Origin: Puccinellia tenuiflora
Lineage: Eukaryota > Streptophyta > Magnoliopsida > Poales > Poaceae
Assembly: GCA_012064385.1 (NCBI GenBank)
Contig: QRDG01000421.1
Span: 155,128-219,127 of the forward strand
DNA length: 64,000 nt
Direction of reading: 5' to 3'
The stretch's first letter is position 1; each line of letters starts with the position of its first letter. Below the pieces are notes generated by a model. The model saw only the letters and a program-made list of their open reading frames with translations, had not been told where the DNA came from and did not search any database. The position numbers and the translations under genes are program-made. This document shows, piece after piece, positions 12,578-23,265 of the stretch.

Positions 12578-13411
12578 CCAGCTACTACGATTTCTGGGAC
12601 CCATTTGTGATACTACGTGTTGACACTCACTCATTTGTGATACTACGTGTTACAAATATTTTGTACGTGTTTGCTGTAAGCTCTGAGCCGTCACAGCTAC
12701 ATACAGTTCTTCGGCTCGTAGCCTTCATACTACTTTGTCAGCATATAGGTTCTCCCCCTCGGATAAAATTAGATGTGTTAAACTGTTAATTGAAAAGCCA
12801 GAACACGTCTCACGTAAAAAAAAGACAAAAGGAAATGCGAGCGAATTTGTTGCTCCCGTGATACTAATCGCTGCTCCAAACGAGTAAACTAAAAAGTTGT
12901 GTCAGTTCGACAATCGCCCGGTGTAGTGACTCGTAAGATCCTGCTCGCATATTCTAGTTGCTGGCACGTCCTGCCGTCTTTTCGAACAGATTCGCCCCGA
13001 CTAGAATCCGTCCAGTATATGTTTCGTACGGAGGCGGAGCTGCCAGTTGTCTTATTTCCTCAACCAACAACTGTGTGTCGTAAAACAGTAATTCCGCTGC
13101 CTAATTTCTGTAAAAAGCGCAGTGGACCCATATGCGTGCCGCACGTTGCATCTTGCATGCCCTACTGATCTGACTCTTTCCTTTCGGCGAAACAGGTGCT
13201 GCTTTGATTCGTTTCTGACGGCAGAATATTCCTTCCTCCCGGTCGGAAAGAAAAGTCTAGTCTCCTTTCTTTTCGAGTGAAAACGTCGTCTCTCCTCTTA
13301 GAATACATGCCCGATTATTTATTTCTAATGCTAGAAAGGTCGAGTCACCTCTTAGAATACATGTTTACCTTTTTTTATGTTAGAAAAGCCAAGCCTCGTG
13401 TTAGAAACTTA
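12578..13411 (+). other. LACS 3' flank and intergenic sequence
   Basis: The first 200 bases downstream of the LACS stop are probably 3' UTR and contain an internal near-repeat of CATTTGTGATACTACGTGTT. The rest shows short direct repeats around 13290-13365 (CCTCTTAGAATACATG twice) and no gene. Confidence 0.45.
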
Positions 13412-14588
13412 GGCTGTGTTTGGTTGAGATTCCAGGGGCAGATTCACTACCTGAAAGCCAAAATCTAAACCAAAGGGGTACCATCCTGAGAGAGATTCTC
13501 GTAACGCAGGAGATTTCGGTAGTGCAAATTGGAAGTAGCACAGACCCCAGATTTCACTGCGTTCGCGTCCAACGAAAAAAAATGATATTTACCCACCATG
13601 GCATTCCCAAGTGAAAACTGCCCGGTTGGATTTCTTTTTTCTCCCTCACGAGCAACTCTCTCCTCTACGGTTCCTCGCCGCCGCCATCCTCCGGCGACTC
13701 GCCGGCCGTCTTGAGCGCCACCCCGCCGCCGAGCTCCGCCACGCTCCTTTCCCCTCCCGAAGCCCCTGACCCCGTCGCCCGAGCCACCTCCGCCCAGATC
13801 GACCGCCGCCGCAGCGTTTGACCGCGCCGCCGCACCGACGGAAGGCGCCGCCCCGCCGCCGAGCTCCGCCACGCTCCTCTCCCCTCCCGAAGCCCCACTT
13901 CCCGTCCCGTCCCCCTCGCCCCCGACCCCGTCGCCCGAGCCACCTCCGCCCAGATCGATCGCCGCCGCAGCGTTTGACCGCGCCGCCGCACCGACGGAAG
14001 GCGCCGCCCCGCCGCCGAGCTCCGCCACGCTCCTCTCCCCTCCCGAAGCCCCACTTCCCGTCCCGTCCCCCTCGTCCCCGACCCGCCGCATCGACGGAAG
14101 GCGCCGCCGCGTCGATTGCAAGCGCCACCGGCAGGTAGTCATCTCCCCCCTCCTTTCTCTCCACCTAGCACTCCTCTTCTTGGTCCCTGATCATGTATTT
14201 CGGTTTTGCATATATATTCTGTGAGTTGCATCTTGCGAATGCTTTGCTCATTGCGAGAGCGACATAGGACATGTCGATGGCAAACATCATGTTGTGGCAC
14301 TGCACAATATATATAGAGCGAGTATTACGAAATGAGAAATTTCCTTCCCAAAAATGGTCATTTGCATGTCTATCAATGTACAAATCATTGTTCTGCGATT
14401 AATTAGCATATACATATTCACTCAGGGCCTTAGGGGCATTACAGATATTTCCTATCGAATTCACAGTTGGCAGTTGTTACAACCAAACAGCTTTCAGCTT
14501 TCCCATAGTTATCAGCTCACAGCAGCTTTTCCACAGCTGATTTCCCACAGCTGATTTTCAGGAATCTACAGCTCAACCAAACACACCC
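13412..14588. mobile_element. Harbinger/Tourist-like element carrying a GC-rich segment (Pack-type candidate)
   Basis: The ends are inverted repeats: GGCTGTGTTTGGTTGAG at 13412 and CTCAACCAAACACACCC ending 14588. Both are flanked by the 3-bp target duplication TTA (13409-13411 and 14589-14591), which is typical of PIF/Harbinger and Tourist elements. The middle is very GC-rich (13660-14140) and contrasts with AT-rich flanks near the ends. No transposase is present, so the element is non-autonomous. The GC-rich core may be an acquired first exon or promoter fragment of a host gene, but no protein in it is recognisable. Confidence 0.75.
13721..14100. repeat. Triplicated GC-rich block inside the Harbinger-like element
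   Basis: The block starting CCCCGCCGCCGAGCTCCGCC occurs at 13721, 13851 and 14007 (spacings 130 and 156). The longer spacing comes from an extra 26-base segment (ACTTCCCGTCCCGTCC...) in copies 2 and 3. Overlapping frames on both strands give repetitive Gly/Arg/Pro-rich translations that look non-coding. Confidence 0.85.
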
Positions 14589-14934
14589 TTAGAATGCATG
14601 TCCGTTCACTTTTTTTCTTAGTGTTAGAGCATCTCCGCCGGGTGCCTAAATTGTGTCCGGCACCACCCGTTTGGAGGCCCAATTGCGGGGTGCCGGACAA
14701 CGGCGAGTCCTGGAATTATTTGCAGGGAGGCTGAAAGTTGACGACGACTAACTAAACGACTACTTCCGTAGAAAATAAGCCAATATTTAAGACATAAAAT
14801 GATTTAAGACAAAATACCACAAATTTTCAGGGTAAAAGCATACAAATCACACACTAATACATCCAGTATTGGAGAAGCATGAACCAAAGGACAAAGTGAA
14901 CTATCTAATAAAACTAGTAAACAGACATGTACCT

Positions 14935-15481
14935 CTAAGAAATCACATCATACTCGTGCGGCAGATGTCCTCTATGATTCCTCAATTTCTGAAACTGTAT
15001 AATGATCTGATCATCATGAATGCTTCTGAATAGCCATTCATCGGACACCTTATTGCGCAAATCTGTTTTAATAATCTTCATTGCTGAAAATATGCGTTCA
15101 ACTGATGTAGTTGGCACAGGAAGAATAAGAGCCAACTCAATGAGACGATACACCAATGGGAAAGATGTGTGTTTTGTTGTTTGAACCATCAACTGAACAA
15201 GTGTGGACAGATTTTTGACATCCATTAAATTCTTCACTTCTCCTAATGTTCATAAGAAATCTTGGGAGGTCAATTCTTAGCAACAACATGTCCGCTTCTG
15301 CGAAGTCCTTGTTGTACACACGAAATTTGGTAGCCACACCTGCTCGTTGATTGTTGAAATCATCACAATCATCCCTAGCAATGTTGTGGCGACTAGATAG
15401 ACCCCCAACATGCTTTTTAAAATTATACAGACCTATTTTCCATCCAGTGTTACCATCTTTTGTAAACACACCATTTCCCAA
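14935..15481 (-). pseudogene. hAT transposase relic: TTF zinc-finger region joined to C-terminal dimerisation region
   Basis: On the minus strand, 15481-15250 reads as the TTF-type N-terminal region of plant hAT transposases (WKIGLYNFKKHVGG, SRHNIARDDCDDFNNQR). 15250-14935 reads in another frame as the hAT dimerisation domain (LVYRLIELALILPVPTTSVER, then AMKIIKTDLRNKVSDEW). The whole catalytic middle is missing and the two ends are fused out of frame near 15245. This is an internal-deletion derivative and cannot encode an active enzyme. A GC-rich leader (15490-15780) lies upstream on the same strand. Confidence 0.85.
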
Positions 15482-15977
15482 TCTGCACGCTCCTCAGCTC
15501 CTCCGCAAGCAGGCTAGGGTTTGGCGTCTCGCGGCTGGGCACGTCCGCTGTCCGCGCGCCGGTGCGGTCCTGACTCGTGCGGGCGTGCGGCGGCGCGGCG
15601 CTCCGCCGGAACCCAACCCCTCCTCGGTCGCCGGCTTGCTGGCTCGCCGCCTCGCGCCCTCGTCGGTCGGCCGGTCGTGGCCTGCCCGCCTCCGTCTCCT
15701 GCTCTGCTTGCGTTTGGATGGAGCCTGGAGGAGCTACGTGCGTGCGATGCGATGAGATGCGTGTGTAAGTTGGACTGGAGCTAATGGGCCTCTTTGGAAC
15801 TGGAAGATTACTAGTAGTAATTTTTTTTACAATTTTGCAGGGCAGGCTCAAGCCTGTTAAAGCCCTCCTACTGGCCTCGCCTTTGGCCACATGTCCGGCG
15901 TTTTTATTTTCCCCTCCCACACGGCACCCCCTAAACGGCCGAACACCGAACACTGTATTTAGTTGAAATATAAAATT

Positions 15978-16095
15978 TTCGATACAATTTGATAGGATTC
16001 AAATACAAACTTCGATACAATTTGATAGGATTCAAATACAAACTTCGATACAATTTGATTTGATTCAAATACAAACTTCGATACAATTTCAAATA
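15978..16095. repeat. 33-bp tandem repeat, about 3.6 copies
   Basis: The unit starting TTCGATACAATTTGATAGGA repeats at 15978, 16011, 16044 and 16077. The second Harbinger-like copy has only scattered versions of the same motif near 18150-18210, so the array expanded in copy A. Confidence 0.85.
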
Positions 16096-16496
16096 TAAAA
16101 TTGGATACATGCGATCGTGCCGAGGTACAGGCCCGTGCCCGTGACGGCTGTGACGGCAAAAGCCCTAACCCTAACCCCTGTCGGACAGGAGCTTTGGGAT
16201 CACCCCTTGGTCAAGTGGCCGTTTCGGGCAACGATCGCTATGTGTCAACCCATGGACGATGAGGCCGGCGACAAGCTCATCGGCCTTGCCTACCATGGAG
16301 TAAAACCAGACTCCGAGGTCCCGGTGCACTGATCGAGCCACTGCTCTCTTACCGGCTGAGCTGCTCATCACAACGCATCTCTAGGCAAAGAGGGTCGAAA
16401 TCTCCGGCCACGTCGATATTAATGACCGACGCGGCTTGTGGAGAAACCACTGCGTACCTAGAATCCTGAAAGCCCTCAGTCTGGCCGTTATCGATA

Positions 16497-17084
16497 TTAA
16501 CGACCGGCGCAGGTCGGAGGCGGTGCTGCCTCCTCGTCGTCGGACGACTCCACGGGAGCCGGCTCGGGCGGCTCGTCGTCAGTGCGGCTGGTGGTGGCGA
16601 AGCTGTGGAGGCGGCGGGCGTGCTCGGATCACACGATGGCGTCCCAGTAGGGCGCCGACGCGTTGAACGGAGGCACGTGGCTCCGCTCCTCCTCCGTCAC
16701 TGCACCGGCGGCGTCCGAGTCCCACATCGCCCGGATGTAGTCCAGCCTCGCCTGACCGGTGAGGGGCGGCGCAACCGGGACGTTGTCCAGGTTGACCAGC
16801 CAGCCGTCCGGCAGGTGACGGTCGGCGGGCAGAGGGAGGTAGTCGCGCACGAGCTGCTCCGCCTCCTCCACCGTCATGGGACGACGGTCGTCGGCCTGCG
16901 GGGGTGGAGGAGGCGGAGGGGGTGGTGGTTGCGGCGCCACAGCCCTAGCCGCCGCAATCCGGATCCCCTGGATCCGGCGTCGCTCGTTCGAACGTTGGCA
17001 CCGGAGCAATAAAGCCGCGTCAAGGCGGCGGCGTTGCTCGTGGTCCTCCTCCGTCGGCTGGTAACCTGGCCCACGGCAGTGCAT
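16497..17084 (-). pseudogene. Unknown proline-rich ORF carried by PIF/Harbinger-like copy A (one premature stop)
   Basis: The minus-strand frame runs from ATG at 17084 for 151 codons to a TGA at 16629-16631. It continues in the same frame to a second stop at 16497. Visible parts in order: GPGYQPTEEDH, an Arg-rich segment (RRRLDA...RRRIQGIR), a run of ten or so prolines, TVEEAEQLVRDYLPLP, PDGWLV, TEEERSHVPPF and YWDAIV. The second element encodes the same protein but reads Met where this copy has the stop, so the TGA is a lesion. I do not recognise the function. It is not a DDE transposase; it could be an accessory TE protein or a captured host gene. Confidence 0.6.
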
Positions 17085-18024
17085 CCTGGTTGTGCGAGTG
17101 GCAAGTGGACGGAGAGGGAGAGGGAGAGGAGCGGTGGTGGTGGTGTGTGAGGAGAGGCCCCGTGGTGGCCTTTTTAAAGCCGTTCGAAGGAGCGTAGCGG
17201 CCGTCGCCATTAACGCCAAGACGACATGCATACCGCCGCGTGGCTCTGCGGCGCTGCATCGAGGCGACACTTCACTGCGCCGCCCACCTAGCCACTGAAA
17301 CGATGCGCCGCCTCGGCCCGTGCAACGATGCGACGACTCGGCACTGAAACGACGAGGCGCCTGCATCGCTGCCACGTGCGGTCAGATCTCGACGTGTCGT
17401 TTCGTGTGGTTGACGGGCGGGCCATATCTGTCGGAGGCTCGGGCCGGACAGTGTCCGGCACCGCGAAGGCAGCCCCCAACTTTGGAGCCCCTGTTGGCGG
17501 TGCCGGACATGTTTTGGGCTGGACGAGGCCTTTGCGACCCCCGGTGTGGCATGTTTTTCTGTCCGGGGCCGTAATGAAACTTTAGGGGCCTTATTGCGAC
17601 CCCCGGTGGAGATGCTCTTAGCTTCTAAATCCATTGATTAGAAAGAAGATTTGATTTAGTTTATAAGAAAAATCAGATAAAAAACAATACAAACACCCAC
17701 CTCTTTCGACTTACAACACACAAGCACAAGATAAGGACTTGTCTTGTCCAACCTCTGGCCATGAATGGTGACGGATAGTTGTTCTACTTTATTCAAAAGA
17801 GTACGATACATCAGAACTTTTGCTTAGTAAAACAAGACATATGTAGTACTAGTCTGGCGGCTTTCTTGGGGCTTGGGCAAATCCAGGCTTACATTTTTCA
17901 TGTGAGCCTTTACAAATACTATCCTGAAACCCAGCCAGGCCCGGAGTATGTCCACGTCTACCCGGCGCAATGCTTGGCCACCAAAATCGGCAAAGCATTA
18001 TATCATAATAATATCAACTCATAA

Positions 18025-19528
18025 GAGCATCTCCACGGGGAGCGTTTAAATTGTGTCCGGCACACCTCCATTGAAGGCCCACACCGGCACCCCCTAAACG
18101 GCCGGACCCGAAGCAAAAAAAAATGAATATTGCAATAACTTCATTGATTCAAATAGAACATTCGATACAATTTGATTCGTTTTCGATACAAATTCGATAC
18201 AACTTTTTAAATTTAAAAACTACATCTAATTCGACCGCCAGACTTCGAGACTTTCCTCACATATGTCGACCGCGGAGGAGTCCAGGCAGAATGTATCTCT
18301 GCTCGGGGCCATCCTTGCCGGCACTGCTCGAGTTACTTCTTACAGACCTGGTCAAGAGGCCGTTTCGGGCTACGTCGATATCAATGATCGACGTAGCCTG
18401 TGGAGAAACCACTGCTTGACCAGAATCCTGAAAGTCTTTGTCTGGTAGGGCCTCGATATCAATGGTCGGCGCAGCTTGGTGGCGGAGGAAGAGCTGGCTC
18501 CTCGCCGGACACCGGCTCGGGCGGCTCGTCATCATCGGTGCGGTAATTGTGGAGGCGGCAGGCGTGCTCGGACATCACAATGGCGTCCCAGTACGCCGCC
18601 GATGCGTTGAACGGAGGCACATGGCTCCGCTCCTCCTCCGTCACCGCGCCGGCGACGTCCGCCTGCCACATCGACTGTATGTACTCCAGCCTCGTCTGCC
18701 CGGTCAGGGGCGGCGCAACCGGGACGTTGTCTGACCAGCCAGCCGTCCGGCAGGCTACGGTCGACGGGCAGAGGGAGGTAGTCGCGCACGAGCTGCTCCG
18801 TCTCCTCCACCGTCAGCGAACGACGGTCGTAGGCCTGCGGGGGTGGAGGAGGCGGAGGGGGTGGTGGTGGCGCCGCCATCCGGATCCCCTGGATCCGGCG
18901 TAGCTCGTTGCGGTGTTGGCAGCGCACCAACGATATCGCGTCAAGGCGCCGGCGCCGCTCGTGGTCCTCCTCCGTGGGCTGGTAACCTGGTCCGCGGCGG
19001 TGCATCGTAGCTGTGCGACTGCAAGGAAAGGAAGAGGGGCGGTGGTGGAGTGTGTGAGACGAGAGGACCACTGGTGGCTGTTTAAAGCCGGTCGAAGGAG
19101 TGGAGATGCCGTCGCCATTAACACCAAGACGGCATGCATGCCGCCGCGTGGGCTCTGCGGCGCTGCATCGAGGCGACGCTTCACTGCGCCGCCCACCTAG
19201 CCACTGAAACGATGCGCCGCCTGACGGCCCGTGCAACGATGCGACGACTCACCTCTGAAACGATGCGGTGCCTGCATCACTGAAACATTGTCGCGTGCCT
19301 GCGCCTCGCCGGTTCGTTTCATGTGTGACGGGCGGGTCATATCTGTCGGAGGCTCGGGCCGACAGTGTACGGCACCGCGAAGGCAGCCCCAAAGTTGGAG
19401 GTCCTGTTCGCGGTGCCGGACAGATTTTGGGCCAGACAAAGACTTTGCACCCCCGGTGTTGCCTGTTTTTCTGTCCGGCGCCCTAAATGAGCTTTGCGGC
19501 CCCTTTTACGACCCCCGTGGAGATGCTC
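18025..19528. mobile_element. PIF/Harbinger-like element, copy B
   Basis: The ends are GAGCATCTCC at 18025 and GGAGATGCTC ending at 19528, flanked by TAA on both sides (18022-18024 and 19529-19531). The interior parallels copy A without the hAT insertion: AAACGGCCGGAC near the left end, GATACAATTTGATTC motifs, the minus-strand proline-rich ORF, and a GC-rich right part with the same TATCTGTCGGAGGCTCGGGC segment. No transposase is present. Confidence 0.75.
18459..19005 (-). pseudogene. Unknown proline-rich ORF carried by PIF/Harbinger-like copy B (5-bp deletion frameshift)
   Basis: Homologous to the ORF in copy A (EEDHERRRRLDA, a proline run, TVEETEQLVRDYLPLP, PDGWLV). It starts at ATG 19005. 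Compared with copy A, five bases are missing near 18730 (GTTGTC is followed directly by TGACC), which shifts the frame just after PDGWLV. The downstream part (TEEERSHVPPF, YWDAIVMSEHA, a Glu/Pro-rich tail) then reads in a second frame to a stop at 18459. It lacks the premature stop of copy A. Confidence 0.6.
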
Positions 19529-19634
19529 TAAGGTCCCATTCCATATTTTTTTTAATTAAATTCTACCACGCAATGGTTATTTCTAGTTTCTTGGCATGGA
19601 TTGTCAAACATTGCTAGAACCTACGAACCAACTT

Positions 19635-19765
19635 TTGTTGGGTAGGTAGAGTTGTGGAGGCGTGACTCCACTGACCACTCGTCGGGTTCAAATCCTCATA
19701 GCAACATTCAACGTCAATTAGGACAATTAATCTTGCCCAGATTTGCAGTTCAGTGCTAACACGTG
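19635..19765 (+). repeat. Possible tRNA-derived SINE head
   Basis: The sequence contains GGGTTCAAATCC, a good match to an internal RNA polymerase III B box, with a weaker A-box-like GGTAGGTAGAGTTGTGG about 50 bases upstream. The spacing suits a tRNA-derived SINE. No cloverleaf, poly(T) end or target duplication could be established. It sits between copy B and the IGPS 3' end. Confidence 0.3.
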
Positions 19766-19983
19766 CCGCACATCCATCCAAACAAGGGAACAGATGAAAT
19801 TATTTGTGCACAATACTGCTCTTATTCATAGTTACATCAGCTGTACTCCATTCATTGTGCACCTAAGCTTCCATTCAGCAGCACACGCACTATTTACGCT
19901 TGCTACATGTACATTAACCACAAACATAAATCTCCTTCGAAAGAATAAAATAACCAGCACAAATGCAATCGTGAAGCATCAAT

Positions 19984-22391
19984 TCAGCACAAGAGCTCCT
20001 TCCCGAACAACCTAGCGATGGCTCGCCCGGGTTCTTCCGCCTTGATCAGGGACTCTCCTACCAAAACCTGCAAACAACAAGCAATTTCAGACCCCGTGAC
20101 CCGTGTCTCTCGTGGAAATAATTTTTGGTGGACAAAGAAACACGTGGTTGGCAAATTATGGGCAGTGAAAACATCTGCTTCTCAACGTTTCTGAAGGTTC
20201 TGTCATAGGAAAAACACTACCAAACGAATGCACTTAGACATAGCTGGAAAGTAAGGAGTAACCAGAAAACTTACTGCGGAAACGCCGGCATTCTGCGCAT
20301 ATGCAATATCATCAGGAGTAATCAGGCCAGATTCTCCGACAACCTGAGGAGGATAAACCCATTAACATCCATTGCAGATAATCCTTTAAGCATTTTCTGT
20401 TGTCAGTTTGAGTAGCGACTACAGATAAATGTACACAGAAGAATCACTGGCAAGGAGAGCATACCAATATACCCTTTTCCCTTATGATATCACCACGCTT
20501 CTCCAACAACATCCTTGTGTTTGAAGTATCAACTACAAATGTCTCTGCAAAGAAACAATAATCTTCAGCACCATGTATGCAGACTAAAAACAGCTTCGGC
20601 CTCAGAAACTACGTTGTGGATCGACAATGTCTGACGAAAAACAGTACCTAGACTGCGGTTGTTGATTCCGATAAGCTCGACACCATCTAATTTCAGCACG
20701 CGGTCCAGTTCTCTCTCATCATGAACCTGAAACACCAATCTTGGTTAGCACACGGCTAAATATCACAATTCAATTCGCCAGTGAGAGAACTAGATTGAAA
20801 CTTCAGAGAGTGCACATTTAGCGTGGAGTTAAGAAACATGAATTTGCCAGAGCATGAGCAATAAATTTTCACAACAAAGATTATTATTATTTTTAATGAG
20901 CTGAATCTGATAGTTCTGGCAAGAAGTTATTTTTCAGAAAGAAAAGTAGCTTCCCATTGGCTACTCAGTCATTCTACGGTAGATAGAATTTACCACGGAA
21001 CCCAAAAACATCTAAAACATACCTCAATAAGAGCGGTCATTCCAAGAGATTTGCAGACACGAAGCATGTACTTCATGTCAAGGTCCGGTAGCACGGCGGC
21101 AATCAACAGAATCGCATCGGCGCCCTTTGACCGCGCGTAGTAGATTTGCCAGGCATCAATGACGAACTCCTTGCACAAAAGAGGGCACTGCATTTGCACA
21201 CACAACCATATTCAATTAATTTTTCACATATTCATAGGACCAATAGAACTATCTGAAGAATACACTCTTCAGATATGTGATATTTGTGTCCATCATTCCA
21301 CATACCTTGACTCCGGAGTTGCGAACCGTCTCTAGGTTCTCAAAGCTCCCCTGCAGAAGTTGCAAATGTCAGACATACAAAACCAATTTAATCACAGCAA
21401 GAATTGTGGGGTAGGTGATCCCCTAGAAAAGAAAAAAAAGTACCAAACCTGAAAGTGCTTCTCATCTGTGAGGATGCTGAGGCAGGCCGCGCCATTCTCC
21501 TCGTACGCCTGCGCGATCTCAACCTGTTTCGAGTTTTCGAACATTAGTCGCAGATAATTACTAGCACTGGACATGGCATAATTGTACATACAGAAATGTT
21601 GAGACTCACCGGATTGAAGTTCTCCCTGAGCACGCCCTTGCTTGGCGACGCCTTCTTGACCTCGGCGATCAGGGCTGGAACGCCGTTGCGGTCGTAGGCC
21701 GCCGTGAGAGCGCCGATGAAATCCCTCGGCGGCGGCGCGTGCTCGCTGGACTCCATCACGTTCCTCAGAGGTTTCTTGGCTTTCCTCTACGCAAGAATAT
21801 ATATATTACAGAGTAATCAGAAACGCCCTGAACATCAATGCATGCCTTGTACTTGAGATATAACATGTATGTTTGCATGTATACCTGTGACACCTCCACC
21901 TCCTTGTCCCAGACGATCTGTTCGAGGACGTTGCGCGGCACGGCCTTGTCGTCGCCGGAACCCTCGGAGGGGTACCGGGGGCGGCACCGGCGGCGGATGC
22001 GGATGCCCTGCGCGGCGGCGATGGTGTTGATCGTCTTGCCGCTCTCCCACTGGATGACCTCGTCGGAGTTGAACATGTCGTCGTGCTCCAGCGCGTAAAG
22101 GAGCGCGTCCTGAGGCAACAGATGACGAAGGCAGAGATTAGTAAGAGGAAGAAGGAAACAGAGCATGCAGTTCCGTTTCTATCCGATTTAAGGGACCAAC
22201 GCCGTCGTACAACAACAATCGAACGGTCTTGAAAAAGAACGCACCTTGGCGGCGGCGCATCGGACGGCGCGGCCACCACCGTGGACGCCGCGGACGACGG
22301 ACGGCGAGCGGCAGGGGTAGGAGGAGGAGGCGAGGGACGCCGGTGAGAAGGATGCCGGGTGGACGTGCGCGGCGGCGAGGAGAGACTCCAT
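19984..22391 (-). CDS. IGPS: Indole-3-glycerol phosphate synthase, plastid-targeted (complete, 10 exons)
   Basis: Converts CdRP (the anthranilate-derived carboxyphenylamino-deoxyribulose phosphate) to indole-3-glycerol phosphate in plastids, the step before tryptophan synthase; in grasses the product also feeds free indole and benzoxazinoids. Exons on the minus strand: 22391-22245, 22109-21885, 21786-21610, 21523-21449, 21350-21306, 21187-21023, 20726-20648, 20544-20465, 20343-20275, 20067-19984. All join in frame, giving 381 aa. Residues 1 to about 45 are Ser/Ala/Arg-rich and look like a transit peptide. TIM-barrel motifs present: IAEVKKASPSKG at about 164-175 (catalytic Glu/Lys), LTDEKHF at about 201-207, GINNRSL at about 298-304 and GESGL at about 334-338. 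The start is the first ATG in the leader exon; no lesion was seen. Confidence 0.95.
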
Positions 22392-22506
22392 TTGTGGATG
22401 CGTTGATTGGAAATGGGAAGAGGCGAACCGGAGGAGGGAGAGGTCGGTGGCGGAAGACAAGGTGAGTGCCGTCGTGATCCGGTGATGGCCGATTCATCCG
22501 ATCGAG

Positions 22507-22520
22507 GAGATATATATAGG
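22507..22520 (-). promoter_or_regulatory. TATA box of IGPS (probable)
   Basis: On the minus strand CCTATATATATCTCC lies about 120 bases upstream of the IGPS start codon, in otherwise GC-rich sequence. Transcription would be expected to start around 22480-22490. Confidence 0.6.
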
Positions 22521-22845
22521 GCTTAGGCAGCGGCAGAGACAGACCGGCGCTTTGGCCCCGCGTCTAAATGGCAAGTGGCTATTGACCCAGTATCAGCATG
22601 CGTTCCGGTCTGGAGTACTACTGACTTTCTCCCCTAAAAAAAATTTACTGACTTTTCTTTTCATTTATAATTTGGTGCAATTTTTTATTTTTTATTTTAT
22701 AGATTTGACAGTATCTTGTGTCATAAAAGTTAATTAATGCTTTAAGATAACGATATGTGCCAATGGTGAATACAACTATATTATCCTTATCCGATTTACT
22801 CGGGAATACAAAACATGTTCTGGAATGTTGCCAAACAAAATACTA

Positions 22846-23005
22846 CACCCTCGTTTTCAGAACATAACATGTTTTACCTATTTTCATACAGATTACACAG
22901 AGAGAGGTAGATAGACGTATTAAGTGTAATAGATTTACTCATTTTACTCCGTATGTAATCCGCATTAGAATAGTTAAAATATCTTATATTATGATATAGC
23001 GGAAG
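22846..23005. mobile_element. Stowaway-like MITE (degenerate ends)
   Basis: The element starts CACCCTCGTTTTCAGAACAT after TA (22844-22845). It ends ATATAGCGGAAG before TA (23006-23007). The ends resemble the CTCCCTCCGT...ACGGAGGGAG Stowaway termini with several changes, and the AT-rich interior (AATATCTTATATTATG) is typical. Confidence 0.6.
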
Positions 23006-23183
23006 TACAAATCAACGTCACACAAAATAACTTTAGGTATGCAATACCGTAGAATGTCTTCATTGTTTGGTCTATGTAGCCAGTGAGTGACAGAGCTAGC
23101 GCAGAGTGGACCATGGTGCACATATGGTGCCACAACAGCTAAAAATATTAGTTTCGTAGTGCACACGTGGTGAAAATATGTTA

Positions 23184-23265
23184 TTTCCTCCGTTCCATAT
23201 TAATTGTCGTTGATTTAGTATAACTTTGTACTAAATCATCGATAACTAATATAAAATGGAGAGAA
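23184..23265. mobile_element. Short Stowaway MITE forming a near-complete hairpin
   Basis: This 82-bp element (TTTCCTCCGTTCCATATTAA... to ...AATATAAAATGGAGAGAA) is flanked by TA (23182-23183 and 23266-23267). The two halves are inverted copies sharing the GATGATTTAGTA/TACTAAATCATC core, so it would fold into a long hairpin. Confidence 0.8.

Larger units (their letters stand above)
14627..17617. mobile_element. PIF/Harbinger-like element, copy A (hosts a nested hAT relic)
   Basis: The element begins GAGCATCTCC and ends GGAGATGCTC, flanked by TTA at 14624-14626 and 17618-17620. Its terminal and internal sequence (TTGTGTCCGGCAC near the left end, GGCACCCCCTAAACGGCC, then GATACAATTTGATTC-type repeats and a GC-rich minus-strand ORF) matches the second element at 18025-19528. 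About 1.2 kb near the left end (roughly 14720-15850) is absent from the second copy and contains a hAT transposase relic, so it is a nested insertion. Confidence 0.75.

Noticed and set aside
13465..14164. 225-codon minus-strand ORF rich in Gly/Ala/Arg
   Set aside because: It is a translation of the triplicated GC-rich block inside a Harbinger-like element. Competing frames are equally long and no domain is present.
16325..16375. tRNA-like text on the minus strand (GAGCAGCTCAGCCGGTAAGAG)
   Set aside because: The D-arm-like motif is not followed by a proper anticodon arm, T arm with GGTTCRAATCC, or acceptor pairing, so no tRNA can be folded.
22392..22460. Upstream in-frame extension of IGPS beginning MSSATDL
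   Set aside because: The upstream start would be a TTG codon. The ATG at 22391 opens a normal transit peptide, so the extension is taken as 5' UTR.
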